Shown here in pieces: positions 15,642-23,701 of a stretch of DNA of 28,607 bases. The position numbers and the translations under genes are program-made. Within the stretch, counting starts at the first letter, position 1; each line of letters opens with the position of its first letter. This DNA is from Spirochaetaceae bacterium. Its GTDB lineage: Bacteria > Spirochaetota > Spirochaetia > B11-G9. The notes beneath the pieces were generated by a model that was not told the DNA's origin, did not search any database, and saw nothing but the letters and a program-made list of their open reading frames with translations. Where the stretch lies: contig DAOVSY010000002.1 of NCBI GenBank assembly GCA_030633365.1, positions 1-28,607 of the forward strand, in the 5' to 3' direction.

Positions 15642-15670
15642 GTAGGGAAGGGTTTAAAACCCTTCCCTAC
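15642..15670. terminator. Long perfect palindrome between convergent genes
   Basis: A 13-bp perfect stem (15642-15654 with 15658-15670, arm GTAGGGAAGGGTT) has a 3-nt loop. It lies in the 44-bp gap between two convergent genes and should block transcription from both sides. The G-run arms and the lack of a T-run after it on the plus strand also fit a dispersed palindromic element reused as a terminator. Confidence 0.65.
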
Positions 15671-15676
15671 AGGAAT

Positions 15677-18310
15677 TTAATCTTCTTTTATTGTTTCCTG
15701 AGCTACTGCAAGCAATGCAATAGGCACAGAATAGACGCTGCATGATACATAATCCAATCCAGCTTTCATACAGAATTTAATATTTTCCGGTACCGCTCCA
15801 TGCTCACCACATAAGCCTTTAGTTAAACCTGGTCTTGTCATACTGCCTCTTCTTACAGCAGTCTGCACAAGCTCTTTGACATGTTTGTTAAGTTTTATAA
15901 ATGGATTCCCGTCAATAATATCAAATAGAGTATAATCAGGCATAAATGAGGTGTAGTCATCTCTTGATAGACCTATTGTAGTTTGGGTTAGGTCATTTGT
16001 CCCAAATGAGAAAAAATCAGCATATTTTGCTATTTCTCCTGCTGCGAGTGCAGCTACAGGAAGTTCAATCATAGTACCAAATCGATATGGTATATTTGGA
16101 GCTTTTAGTTTCTTCCTAAGATCAATTTCAATCTGTTTTAACCCTTTATAAGTCTGACCCTCAATTTTCTTACCAAAAATAATGAGTTTTAATTCATCTT
16201 CATTCATAATAAGAGGAATCATAATTTCAGGTATAACTTTTACACCTTCACTTTTAAGCTTATATAAAGCTTCAAATATAGCTTCCATCTGCATTTCATA
16301 GATTTCAGGATAAGAAACAGCTATTCTGCAACCACGGTGCCCCAACATAGGGTTGAATTCACGTAAATTATCCATATTATCATTAATTTCTTTAACAGTT
16401 ACATTTTTTGCATCTTTTTCATTCTTCATAAAATCAATAAATAGCTGCATTTCATCTTTGTTATGTGGAAGGAATTCATGCAAAGGAGCATCAAGTAAAC
16501 GTATGGTAACTTCCTTTCCATTCATAACTTTAAAAAGTTGATAAAAATCATCTTTTTGCATTGCTTTTAATTTTTTAAGAGCTTTAATTCTTTCGTTAAA
16601 AGTATCAGAAATAATCATTCGTCTAAAAACATTTATTCTTTTAGAATCAAAGAACATATGTTCAGTTCTGCAAAGACCAATTCCATCGGCTCCAAATTTA
16701 AGAGCCAAACCAGCATCCCTTGCTTTGTCTGCATTTACTCTGACTTGAAATTTTCCTAAACTGGATTTTATTATCTTTACAAATTCTAAAAGTCCTGATT
16801 TTTCAGGATCAGGTTCAATTAAGTCTGCTTCACCAAAATATATATTTGGATCCCCATAGTGTGGGACATTGAGGGTAATGATATCCCCTTCTTTTAAGAT
16901 CTTACCATCAATAGTTGCTTTATTACCTGTGACTTTTAAGTTATTTGCTACAAGTGATATTTTTCCATACTGTCTTGCAACAACTGAAGCATGTGCAGCA
17001 TATCCACCCTCTGCAGAAAGTACACCTGTTGCAACTTCAATAGCCTTGACGTCTTCTGCAAAAGTTGATGTCATACACAAGATTAGTCTGGTGTCCAATC
17101 CCTTTTGCTGAGCAAGTTTAAATGCATCAATTAGACCATTGGTAGTAAAATAAACTCTTCCTATAGCCGCTCCAGGGGCACCAGCAACTCCACCAGTAAT
17201 ACTCTTAAATCCCTTAACTGAACTGGGGTTAATAATTGGATGAAGTATTTCATTTAACTGTTCCGGTTTTACTGCATTTATAAGATACTCTTTCGTAATT
17301 ACCTTTCGTTTGTATAAAGCTAAAAGACACTTAATATCAGATTGTGTAGATTTAGACATCAAAGGTCTTTGATCAATCAGCCAAACTCTACCATTTTCAA
17401 TAGTAAATCGTATAGCTCTTATTTCTTTAAAATGATCTTCTACGATTCTGGCAACTTTTATTAAATCTTTAAGAAAGTCTGATCCTATTTTTTGTATATC
17501 TTTTCCCTTGGTCTCAATAGAATTAAATTTATTTTGATCAAACCAACCTGATAATTTGTCATCACCAGTAACGACATCTCTCGTAAAAAACTGTCCACTT
17601 GCTGAATCTTTACCATAGTTACCATAAACCATGGGTTGTACGATTAATGCGGCATCATCATCATCTAATTCATCCAGAGAAAGCATAAAACTTATTCTTT
17701 TTAAAACAATTTCAAGCTGTGTATAAACATCAGAATAAAAATTATCAGGAAGCAGCTTTCGGTATTCAGTAATTATCTTTTTAATTTTATCAGCTTTTAT
17801 ATCACTATTTATATACTTTGTAATATCATCAATTTTTTTTAAGAGTACTTTGGATTCACTATTCTTATTTTGAAGTTCTGCAATTTTCTGTTCAATCTGT
17901 AAAAAACCTTTTATCTGAAAGAGAATTTCATGATATCCAAAATCTTCACCGACAAAATCTGTAAATCCACTTATTGTATTATCTGTTAATCCAAAATTAT
18001 GTAATGCCGGATAATTTACAATAGCTAAATTAGGGCTGATGACAATTTTGACAAGCAAAGGATTGTTAGTGTCGCCAAATACTTTTCCTGTTATTTTTTC
18101 ACACTTCTTAATAAAAGTTTTTATATTTGTTGATACTTCTTCATTTTCAAGATGAGCTGCAATCTTTGAATCTATTATAAAACCTGGAAGTATAGGAAGA
18201 TCAAGGGCAGCAAAACCCATAGCTTCTTTGCCTCTTATTCCTAACTTTTCCCAAAGTTGTTTATCTTTTATATAGCTATTTCTGCTAAAAAAATGTATGT
18301 TTTTTTTCAT
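15677..18310 (-). CDS. ppdK: Pyruvate,phosphate dikinase-like protein with altered ATP site
   Basis: PPDK interconverts pyruvate + ATP + phosphate and PEP + AMP + pyrophosphate through a phospho-histidine. All three domains are here in 877 residues, the family length. The swivel domain keeps the histidine (GGYAAHASVVAR, H440). The C-terminal PEP/pyruvate domain is intact: CRTEHMFF (R548), RLLDAPLHEFLP (R604), GTMIELP (E749), GTNDLTQ (N772, D773) and GLCGEHG (C834). The ATP-grasp domain is strongly diverged. The usual VRSGA region reads VKIVISP (V90 for the ATP-binding Arg), the DIEF pair of acidic residues reads AIRF (A299, R301), and the LQTR glutamine is D313. It may use a different donor, run partial reactions or be a regulatory relative. 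It starts 14 nt after the preceding gene. Confidence 0.85.
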   Translation of the reverse strand: MKKNIHFFSRNSYIKDKQLWEKLGIRGKEAMGFAALDLPILPGFIIDSKIAAHLENEEVSTNIKTFIKKCEKITGKVFGDTNNPLLVKIVISPNLAIVNYPALHNFGLTDNTISGFTDFVGEDFGYHEILFQIKGFLQIEQKIAELQNKNSESKVLLKKIDDITKYINSDIKADKIKKIITEYRKLLPDNFYSDVYTQLEIVLKRISFMLSLDELDDDDAALIVQPMVYGNYGKDSASGQFFTRDVVTGDDKLSGWFDQNKFNSIETKGKDIQKIGSDFLKDLIKVARIVEDHFKEIRAIRFTIENGRVWLIDQRPLMSKSTQSDIKCLLALYKRKVITKEYLINAVKPEQLNEILHPIINPSSVKGFKSITGGVAGAPGAAIGRVYFTTNGLIDAFKLAQQKGLDTRLILCMTSTFAEDVKAIEVATGVLSAEGGYAAHASVVARQYGKISLVANNLKVTGNKATIDGKILKEGDIITLNVPHYGDPNIYFGEADLIEPDPEKSGLLEFVKIIKSSLGKFQVRVNADKARDAGLALKFGADGIGLCRTEHMFFDSKRINVFRRMIISDTFNERIKALKKLKAMQKDDFYQLFKVMNGKEVTIRLLDAPLHEFLPHNKDEMQLFIDFMKNEKDAKNVTVKEINDNMDNLREFNPMLGHRGCRIAVSYPEIYEMQMEAIFEALYKLKSEGVKVIPEIMIPLIMNEDELKLIIFGKKIEGQTYKGLKQIEIDLRKKLKAPNIPYRFGTMIELPVAALAAGEIAKYADFFSFGTNDLTQTTIGLSRDDYTSFMPDYTLFDIIDGNPFIKLNKHVKELVQTAVRRGSMTRPGLTKGLCGEHGAVPENIKFCMKAGLDYVSCSVYSVPIALLAVAQETIKED

Positions 18311-18324
18311 ATTATCCTCTTTTA

Positions 18325-19326
18325 TCAGAACAGATTGAGTACCTTATTAACTGGGAATTTCAGGAAGGATTCAAACATAATGCTTGCACCCTGCTTTAAA
18401 TATCTCTGTAATTTTGCTACGTCTTTAATATTATCACCAGCAACTGCAAATAAAATTGTACTACCGTGTTTGACTTTACCCCATTTAAAAAGCGAAGCTA
18501 TTTCGTGGATTCTTTCTCCATCATAGTAAATATACACTTCCAGGCCGGGATACTTAGCTTTATAACTTTCAATAATTTTCTTCCAGGCTTCAACATTTCC
18601 ATTATGAAACAGTTCATTGGATACAACCACAGAATAATATGGTGTAATTCTTTTTGGTTTCGATATAACCTGTTCAACTTTTTCCTGTACAACCTCTTCC
18701 TTAACAGATTTAGTACTTACCTTAGTTTTTTTAGAGCTTTTCTTTTGTACAGGAACAGTTTTTTTCTTAATAACCTTTTTCTCACCAAACTTAAATTTAC
18801 CTTTTGTCAATTCAACAGATGTTTTTAGTTTTTTTCCTTCTAAATACTTAACTATTTCAGAAATTGCTATATTTGCAATTTTTTTATCATTATCCGGAGA
18901 AAAATTTCCTGCATAAATAGTTATAAGTTCATTTCTTTTAAAAGTATGAATTGATTCAAAATGATTTTTATTTTTGGGATTTATTAACATGGGACCCAAA
19001 TCTGGATGATAATAAATCATAACAATATCTATTCCATTCCATTTTTTAACTTCATCAACAAGAACGTCAAAGTTGCTAATTGTATTTGTCATATTGTAGG
19101 AATTGTATTGATATTCCAGTTTATCAAATAAAATTGCATTAATTGAAGGAATTAGCTGATTTTGAGAAATAATTTTCTCTTGCAACAATTCATTAAGAGT
19201 ATCCGCCACATTATCAAAATCTTCAATAGAGCCTATTACATCAGATACAGTCTGAAAATGACCAAGGGCATTGTTAAAACTTAATTTTGTTGAGAGATTT
19301 TCAAACTCATATAAATGATTTGTCAT
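18325..19326 (-). CDS. Spirochaete-type protein of unknown function with lysine-rich linker
   Basis: This 333-residue protein has no function I can name. It has three parts: an N-terminal mixed domain (1-170), a lysine-rich, probably disordered linker (about 175-228, with runs such as KKVIKKK and KKSSKKTK), and a C-terminal alpha/beta domain (229-333, YYSVVVSNELF to KVLNLF). No signal peptide or membrane helix is present. It lies between cfpA and the dikinase-like gene, an order I recall from Treponema pallidum, where this position is TP0747. An AAGGGGAG site precedes the ATG and directly follows the T-run of the cfpA terminator, so it is probably expressed by read-through and together with the dikinase-like gene 14 nt downstream. 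Confidence 0.75.
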   Translation of the reverse strand: MTNHLYEFENLSTKLSFNNALGHFQTVSDVIGSIEDFDNVADTLNELLQEKIISQNQLIPSINAILFDKLEYQYNSYNMTNTISNFDVLVDEVKKWNGIDIVMIYYHPDLGPMLINPKNKNHFESIHTFKRNELITIYAGNFSPDNDKKIANIAISEIVKYLEGKKLKTSVELTKGKFKFGEKKVIKKKTVPVQKKSSKKTKVSTKSVKEEVVQEKVEQVISKPKRITPYYSVVVSNELFHNGNVEAWKKIIESYKAKYPGLEVYIYYDGERIHEIASLFKWGKVKHGSTILFAVAGDNIKDVAKLQRYLKQGASIMFESFLKFPVNKVLNLF

Positions 19327-19341
19327 CTAAATACTCCCCTT

Positions 19342-19373
19342 AAAAAAAGATCGCCCTGTAAAACAGGGCGATC
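19342..19373 (-). terminator. Strong terminator after cfpA
   Basis: A 10-bp stem (GATCGCCCTG, 19349-19358, with 19364-19373) and a 5-nt loop are followed on the minus strand by seven T (19348-19342). It lies 19 nt after the cfpA stop and just before the ribosome site of the next gene. It should make the abundant filament transcript mostly monocistronic, leaving read-through for the two genes downstream. Confidence 0.88.
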
Positions 19374-19391
19374 AAATCTATTTTTTTCTTT

Positions 19392-21434
19392 TTATAATGT
19401 TCTCAGTCCACCACTACTTTTTTTTGCACGTGTTTTTTTTGTTTTGCCTGTGTCTACAACACCCTTTCTTTTCTTTGCCTTAGATGCAGGTGCTTTTGTC
19501 TTCTTAATAGTAGTAGCAGGTTCATCTGCAGGAGTATTAAGCATATCAAGATAAGACTGACCTTTATCTTTTGCAGGTCCGTTTTCAATAAGATCCAATT
19601 CATTAGGATCTCCAAAATGCTGATCAATATCTCCACGTACTGTAGATCTTCTTCTTGAGAAAGATGCAAATGCTGCATCCTGAAAACCTTTTGATACACC
19701 ATTCAGAAACTCATTAAGTACATTAGCCATACCATCAAGAGTTGCTTTCTTTCTTTTAATAGAAGTAATATCAACATCAAGAAGTATTCCAGTTTGGATA
19801 TGGTATGGATTGATCATATAATCAAATTTGTTGAATTCCTGTTCGAGAAAATCTAATCTTTCTTCCAGAACACGTCTTTGGATTGGATACTTGTATCCAT
19901 ACATTTCCTGAAGTTTTTCTTTCATTAGAACAAGTCTTTTCTTTACAGAATCTTTTTCAAAAAGATAAGTTCTGTTTCTTTGCTCTACATCTGTTTCTGC
20001 AGGCTGCATAAAGGAAATTTCATTCCAGACTTTGTCTATATCCTCATATACAGGATCATTTGATTTAACTTTAATTTTTTTCTTTATTTTGTTTCTGTAT
20101 ATCTTTGCAAGATCATCATAATCACTAACTCTTTTTAGAAACTTGCTGTCAACATAAACCATTTCCAGAACGTCCCATAAATGCTCTACTTCAACCTGAA
20201 ATGCAGCTATCTGCACATCATAAGCTTTTTGTTCTTCAATAAGCTGAGCATTATCATAGTATTTCATCCTGATACTATATCTTTCATCAGGAAGAGTTTT
20301 TGGATCTGTATCCTCATATTCCCTAATAATTAGTTCTCGTCCATTTTTAAGGTTTTCGATATACTGATAACCCATCCTTGAAGTATCAAGAATTGAAGTA
20401 ATTGAATTAATAGCGGTGTTGTACCCTCTATTTCTAATATTCTCAAGATCAATAATTTTCTTAAGATTTTCTCTGATGTTTAGTTGATCAAATTCTTCAG
20501 GATCAATTTCTGCCCTTAATCCTTCAAGTCTACTCATTAGAGATTTAGCCATATGTCTGTATCGTAGTGATTTAGGACTCTCTACTTCATCTGCAGTATG
20601 ACTCTCAACTTTTTTCATCTTTTCAAATACAATTTCACTATCTGCTAATTCTTCAAGCCCCTGATCAATTCTATCATCTTTAACCTGTTCAATTTCTTTA
20701 TCTATTAAATCAATAATATTTTTTGATATCAAATCTTTAATAAGATATTCAACTGTCACCTGATAATGAAAAATAGGACTTATCAACTCAGAATCAAGTA
20801 TATTAACTGATAACTTTACTTCTGTTACAGTTTTAGGTTTATTAAGATTGTCTTTAAATGCACATTTAACAACAGAGTATGCATTTTCGCCTCTTATAAA
20901 AGCACCTACATCTGTCTTTTGACGAAGAAGTGAATTTGTAAGATTTTCGAGTTCATTAACACCTCTTTGTATATGCCCCTGTAAGTGTCCATACATGTTA
21001 ACAATAGATTTCTCAATTTCACCAGTATTAAAACGATCCATTCCACCTACTTCATCAAGAAGTGTTGCAATTTCTTTTGGTGTATATCTTGTCAGAACTT
21101 TCATTTCTTCCCGGTCAACGAAATTTCTAACCTTTTTTATCATTTCATCTTCAGTAGTTACAATGTATCTATTGAACATATTCTGATAATTTTGATTAAA
21201 GTAGTTATATACTTTTTCTTTCAAACCACCCATTACATCAAGTTCGTTTAAAACATCTTCCGGTAACTTGCTTGATACGTGATTCATTACTTTGTCGACT
21301 TCTTCCTCTAGAAGATTGTCAACTTCTGCCTGCTGATCTCGACTCTCCTGGGCAAGGGAGTTTCGAGAACCCACCGCACTCCTCTTTTCCGGATGAAATA
21401 CCATCGGGCTTTTCGGTAGATCTATACTTCCCAT
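19392..21434 (-). CDS. cfpA: Cytoplasmic filament protein CfpA
   Basis: CfpA forms the ribbon of cytoplasmic filaments under the inner membrane along the cell length in Treponema and relatives, and is needed for normal cell division there. The call rests on length (680, against about 678 known), the highly charged, mostly helical and coiled-coil-prone composition (about 35-600), no signal peptide or membrane helix, and neighbours that match my memory of the T. pallidum order. The N-terminus ([17 protein letters not shown]) is followed by an acidic Gln/Glu-rich helix. Residues 638-680 are a basic tail with about 15 Lys/Arg, which looks disordered. An AAGGAGAG site precedes the ATG; a promoter with an A-tract upstream and a strong terminator downstream fit high expression. 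The identity was not confirmed by alignment. Confidence 0.8.
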   Translation of the reverse strand: MGSIDLPKSPMVFHPEKRSAVGSRNSLAQESRDQQAEVDNLLEEEVDKVMNHVSSKLPEDVLNELDVMGGLKEKVYNYFNQNYQNMFNRYIVTTEDEMIKKVRNFVDREEMKVLTRYTPKEIATLLDEVGGMDRFNTGEIEKSIVNMYGHLQGHIQRGVNELENLTNSLLRQKTDVGAFIRGENAYSVVKCAFKDNLNKPKTVTEVKLSVNILDSELISPIFHYQVTVEYLIKDLISKNIIDLIDKEIEQVKDDRIDQGLEELADSEIVFEKMKKVESHTADEVESPKSLRYRHMAKSLMSRLEGLRAEIDPEEFDQLNIRENLKKIIDLENIRNRGYNTAINSITSILDTSRMGYQYIENLKNGRELIIREYEDTDPKTLPDERYSIRMKYYDNAQLIEEQKAYDVQIAAFQVEVEHLWDVLEMVYVDSKFLKRVSDYDDLAKIYRNKIKKKIKVKSNDPVYEDIDKVWNEISFMQPAETDVEQRNRTYLFEKDSVKKRLVLMKEKLQEMYGYKYPIQRRVLEERLDFLEQEFNKFDYMINPYHIQTGILLDVDITSIKRKKATLDGMANVLNEFLNGVSKGFQDAAFASFSRRRSTVRGDIDQHFGDPNELDLIENGPAKDKGQSYLDMLNTPADEPATTIKKTKAPASKAKKRKGVVDTGKTKKTRAKKSSGGLRTL

Positions 21435-21465
21435 TACACTCTCCTTCGATTATGACTATATTCTA

Positions 21466-21495
21466 ATAATATCAACATGTTGTAAAAAATGTAAA
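21466..21495 (-). promoter_or_regulatory. Probable cfpA promoter
   Basis: On the minus strand TTTACA (21495-21490) and TATTAT (21471-21466), each one base from consensus, are 18 bp apart. The transcript would start about 30 nt before the cfpA ATG. A 13-base A-tract on this strand lies 5 bp upstream and could act as an UP element. Confidence 0.5.
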
Positions 21496-21500
21496 GCACG

Positions 21501-21513
21501 TTTTTTTTTTTTT
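21501..21513. repeat. Homopolymer of 13 T between divergent promoters
   Basis: Thirteen T in a row, then C and TTTT, lie between cfpA and the VWA gene. On the minus strand this is an A-tract just upstream of the cfpA -35 box. Tracts this long slip during replication, so their length may vary between cells. Confidence 0.6.
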
Positions 21514-21572
21514 CTTTTATGCTTTAGCTACAGTATCATACATGTTAGTATATCCATTATAGAGGTAAAATC

Positions 21573-22679
21573 ATGAATAAAAAAGCGATTTTTATATTTT
21601 TTTTGTGTTTTTTTTCATTGTTTTCAATTTTGAGTCTAAATGCGGATCAAAGAATTGATAATATTGAGATTTATCTTGTCTTTGATAAGTCTTTATCTAT
21701 GGTTGAAGAGATTGATTCGGTTAAAAATTATGTAATTGAAAATATACTTGATCGAATTGTAATTGAAGGTGATTATTTTCTTCTTATTCCTTTTTATGGA
21801 ACTACTGATGATTCTTTTAATGGATATATTTCTTCAAATACAACAATCAGTAATATAAGGAACCAAATACAACTATTAGAAGCTGATGGGAGATATACTG
21901 ATATTGGTAATGCATTAAATACGTTAAAAAAGAACATTAAGAGTAATAATGATAAAACAAGAAAATATATGCTATTAATTACTGACGGTAAACAGGAAGC
22001 GCCTCCTGACAGCCCTTATTACAGCCCCGACGGCAGTTTTAATCATGAATTTCTTAAAAATACTAAAGAAATTCAGAAACAGGGCTGGAAAATAATTGTT
22101 CTTGGTATTGGAAATGAAACGGATGCTGAAAAAATTGCAAAAGAACTTTCTGCTGGTTATACTTCTGTTTCAAATAGTACATCAAGTCAGGTTATAGATG
22201 ATAAAATTGATAATTTCCTGGGACGTCTGGATTTAATTGATATAAATGAGCAGATAACTTTAAATAAAGAAGGTAATGCAACAATTAATTTAGAAATTGA
22301 AAGCACGGATTATGAAGAAATCAGAGAACTTAAGATTATAGCAATCAAACTTGTATCAGAAACTTTACCAATAATAAATATTTTGGATAAATCAACTATT
22401 TTTAAAATTGAAAATGACAAAGTAACAAAACTATCTATACCTGTATCCATTCCTGTCACAGAAGAAGATTACCCTGCTGAAATAATATTCGTTTTCGAAG
22501 GTGAAAACTCTTTTTCTCCTGCTGTACATACAGTTAATATAAAATCTAAAAAGGGAATTCCTTTTTACTTTTATATTATCATTATTGCTATTGTACTTTC
22601 TATTTTTATTTATTATATATTTATAATAATTCAAAGAAAAAAAATGGAGGATGAGTATAAACCCGATGAATCCATCTGA
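21573..22679 (+). CDS. Secreted, membrane-anchored VWA-domain protein
   Basis: The first 24 residues form a signal peptide (hydrophobic 5-21, likely cut after LNA). Residues 30-215 form a von Willebrand A domain with a complete metal site: DKSLS (38-42), T109 in RYTD and D138 in LITDGK. About 220-330 looks like a beta-rich domain. Residues 333-352 are a membrane helix followed by a short charged cytosolic tail, so most of the protein faces the periplasm. Such domains bind proteins through a metal ion. I recall a VWA protein two loci from cfpA in Treponema pallidum (TP0750, described as a host-protein-degrading protein); a relation is plausible but untested. The gene diverges from cfpA and overlaps the next gene by 29 nt. 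Confidence 0.85.
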   Translation: MNKKAIFIFFLCFFSLFSILSLNADQRIDNIEIYLVFDKSLSMVEEIDSVKNYVIENILDRIVIEGDYFLLIPFYGTTDDSFNGYISSNTTISNIRNQIQLLEADGRYTDIGNALNTLKKNIKSNNDKTRKYMLLITDGKQEAPPDSPYYSPDGSFNHEFLKNTKEIQKQGWKIIVLGIGNETDAEKIAKELSAGYTSVSNSTSSQVIDDKIDNFLGRLDLIDINEQITLNKEGNATINLEIESTDYEEIRELKIIAIKLVSETLPIINILDKSTIFKIENDKVTKLSIPVSIPVTEEDYPAEIIFVFEGENSFSPAVHTVNIKSKKGIPFYFYIIIIAIVLSIFIYYIFIIIQRKKMEDEYKPDESI

Positions 22680-23658
22680 CAATAAATTTGAATATATTTC
22701 AAAATTTTTGTTTAACAATGATAATTTTATAATTACAGCTCATGAAACTCCGGATGGTGATGCACTAGGCAGTGAAAGTGCAATGTATGTTGCTCTGAAA
22801 GCATTAGGAAAAAACGTTATGGTCATAAATGCTGATTTAATGGCAGATAAGTATACATTTCTTGATTATGACAATAATTTCCAGGTATTACAGGAAAGCA
22901 CTTCATTACCAAAAAATATTGAGAAATATTTTCTAATAATCCTGGATACAAGTGATATCGATAATATTGGTCAGGTAAAAGAGAATATTTTAAGTAAAAC
23001 TAAAAATTACATAATAATTGATCACCATGAATCCTTTCACGAAACAAGTGAAAATATTTTTATTATGAGTGACGCTTCTTCTACCTGTGAAATATTATAT
23101 CAATTATTTGAATATATGAATATTGAAGTTGGATTTGAAATATCACAAGCTCTTTTTGTAGGTATTGTCTACGATACTGGTTCTTTTATTTATCCGAAAA
23201 CTACAGCTAAAACTTTTTCAATTGCACACAAACTTGTAGAAAAAGGTGTATTACCAAATGATATATATGGTAGAATTTATGAAAGCAATTCAATATCGGC
23301 CTTAAAGCTTCAATCCAGAGTTTCTTCGACTTTAAAACTTTACTACGATCAACAAGTTGCAGTGCAGATAATGCTTAAAGAAACTATCTCTGAGTGTGAG
23401 GCTTTATATGAAGAAGCTGATTCTATAATAAATACTCCCTTAAAAAGTAAAAAAATCAGAGTTTCTGTTTTCTTTAAAGAAAATAGTGAAGGTATTCTTA
23501 GATGCTCTATGAGATCCAAGGGTAATGTTGATGTTGCAAAAATAGCTCAGACATTTAATGGTGGTGGTCACAAAACTGCTGCTGGATTTAAAAGTAAGTA
23601 TCCTCTTGATGAAATATTGGTAAAAGTGTTAAAAATGCTGGAAGAGTATTTTATCTGA
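22651..23658 (+). CDS. DHH/DHHA1-family phosphoesterase (NrnA-like)
   Basis: The N-terminal DHH domain has HETPDGDALG (31-40), D99 in LDTSD, the DHH motif at 124-126 (IIDHHESFH) and D175 in GIVYDTGSF, which together hold two manganese ions. The C-terminal DHHA1 domain has the substrate-binding RCSMRSK and NGGGHKTAAGF (about 303-314). Length (335) and order match NrnA/DhhP enzymes, which degrade short RNAs, pAp, pGpG or linear and cyclic di-AMP; the exact substrate cannot be told. The start lies inside the VWA gene. GGAGG abuts the first ATG (22651) and is 15 nt from a second in-frame ATG (22666), so the start is uncertain and coupling is likely. No membrane part is present. Confidence 0.9.
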   Translation: MSINPMNPSDNKFEYISKFLFNNDNFIITAHETPDGDALGSESAMYVALKALGKNVMVINADLMADKYTFLDYDNNFQVLQESTSLPKNIEKYFLIILDTSDIDNIGQVKENILSKTKNYIIIDHHESFHETSENIFIMSDASSTCEILYQLFEYMNIEVGFEISQALFVGIVYDTGSFIYPKTTAKTFSIAHKLVEKGVLPNDIYGRIYESNSISALKLQSRVSSTLKLYYDQQVAVQIMLKETISECEALYEEADSIINTPLKSKKIRVSVFFKENSEGILRCSMRSKGNVDVAKIAQTFNGGGHKTAAGFKSKYPLDEILVKVLKMLEEYFI

Positions 23659-23701
23659 TTAACTTAAAATTTTCTTATAACTTCATAATTGGAGTATTTA
23701 A

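Noticed and set aside
18466..18828. Open frame of 120 codons on the plus strand
   Set aside because: It is antisense to the lysine-rich linker of the 333-residue gene; its Phe-rich protein simply mirrors the AAA/AAG codons there.
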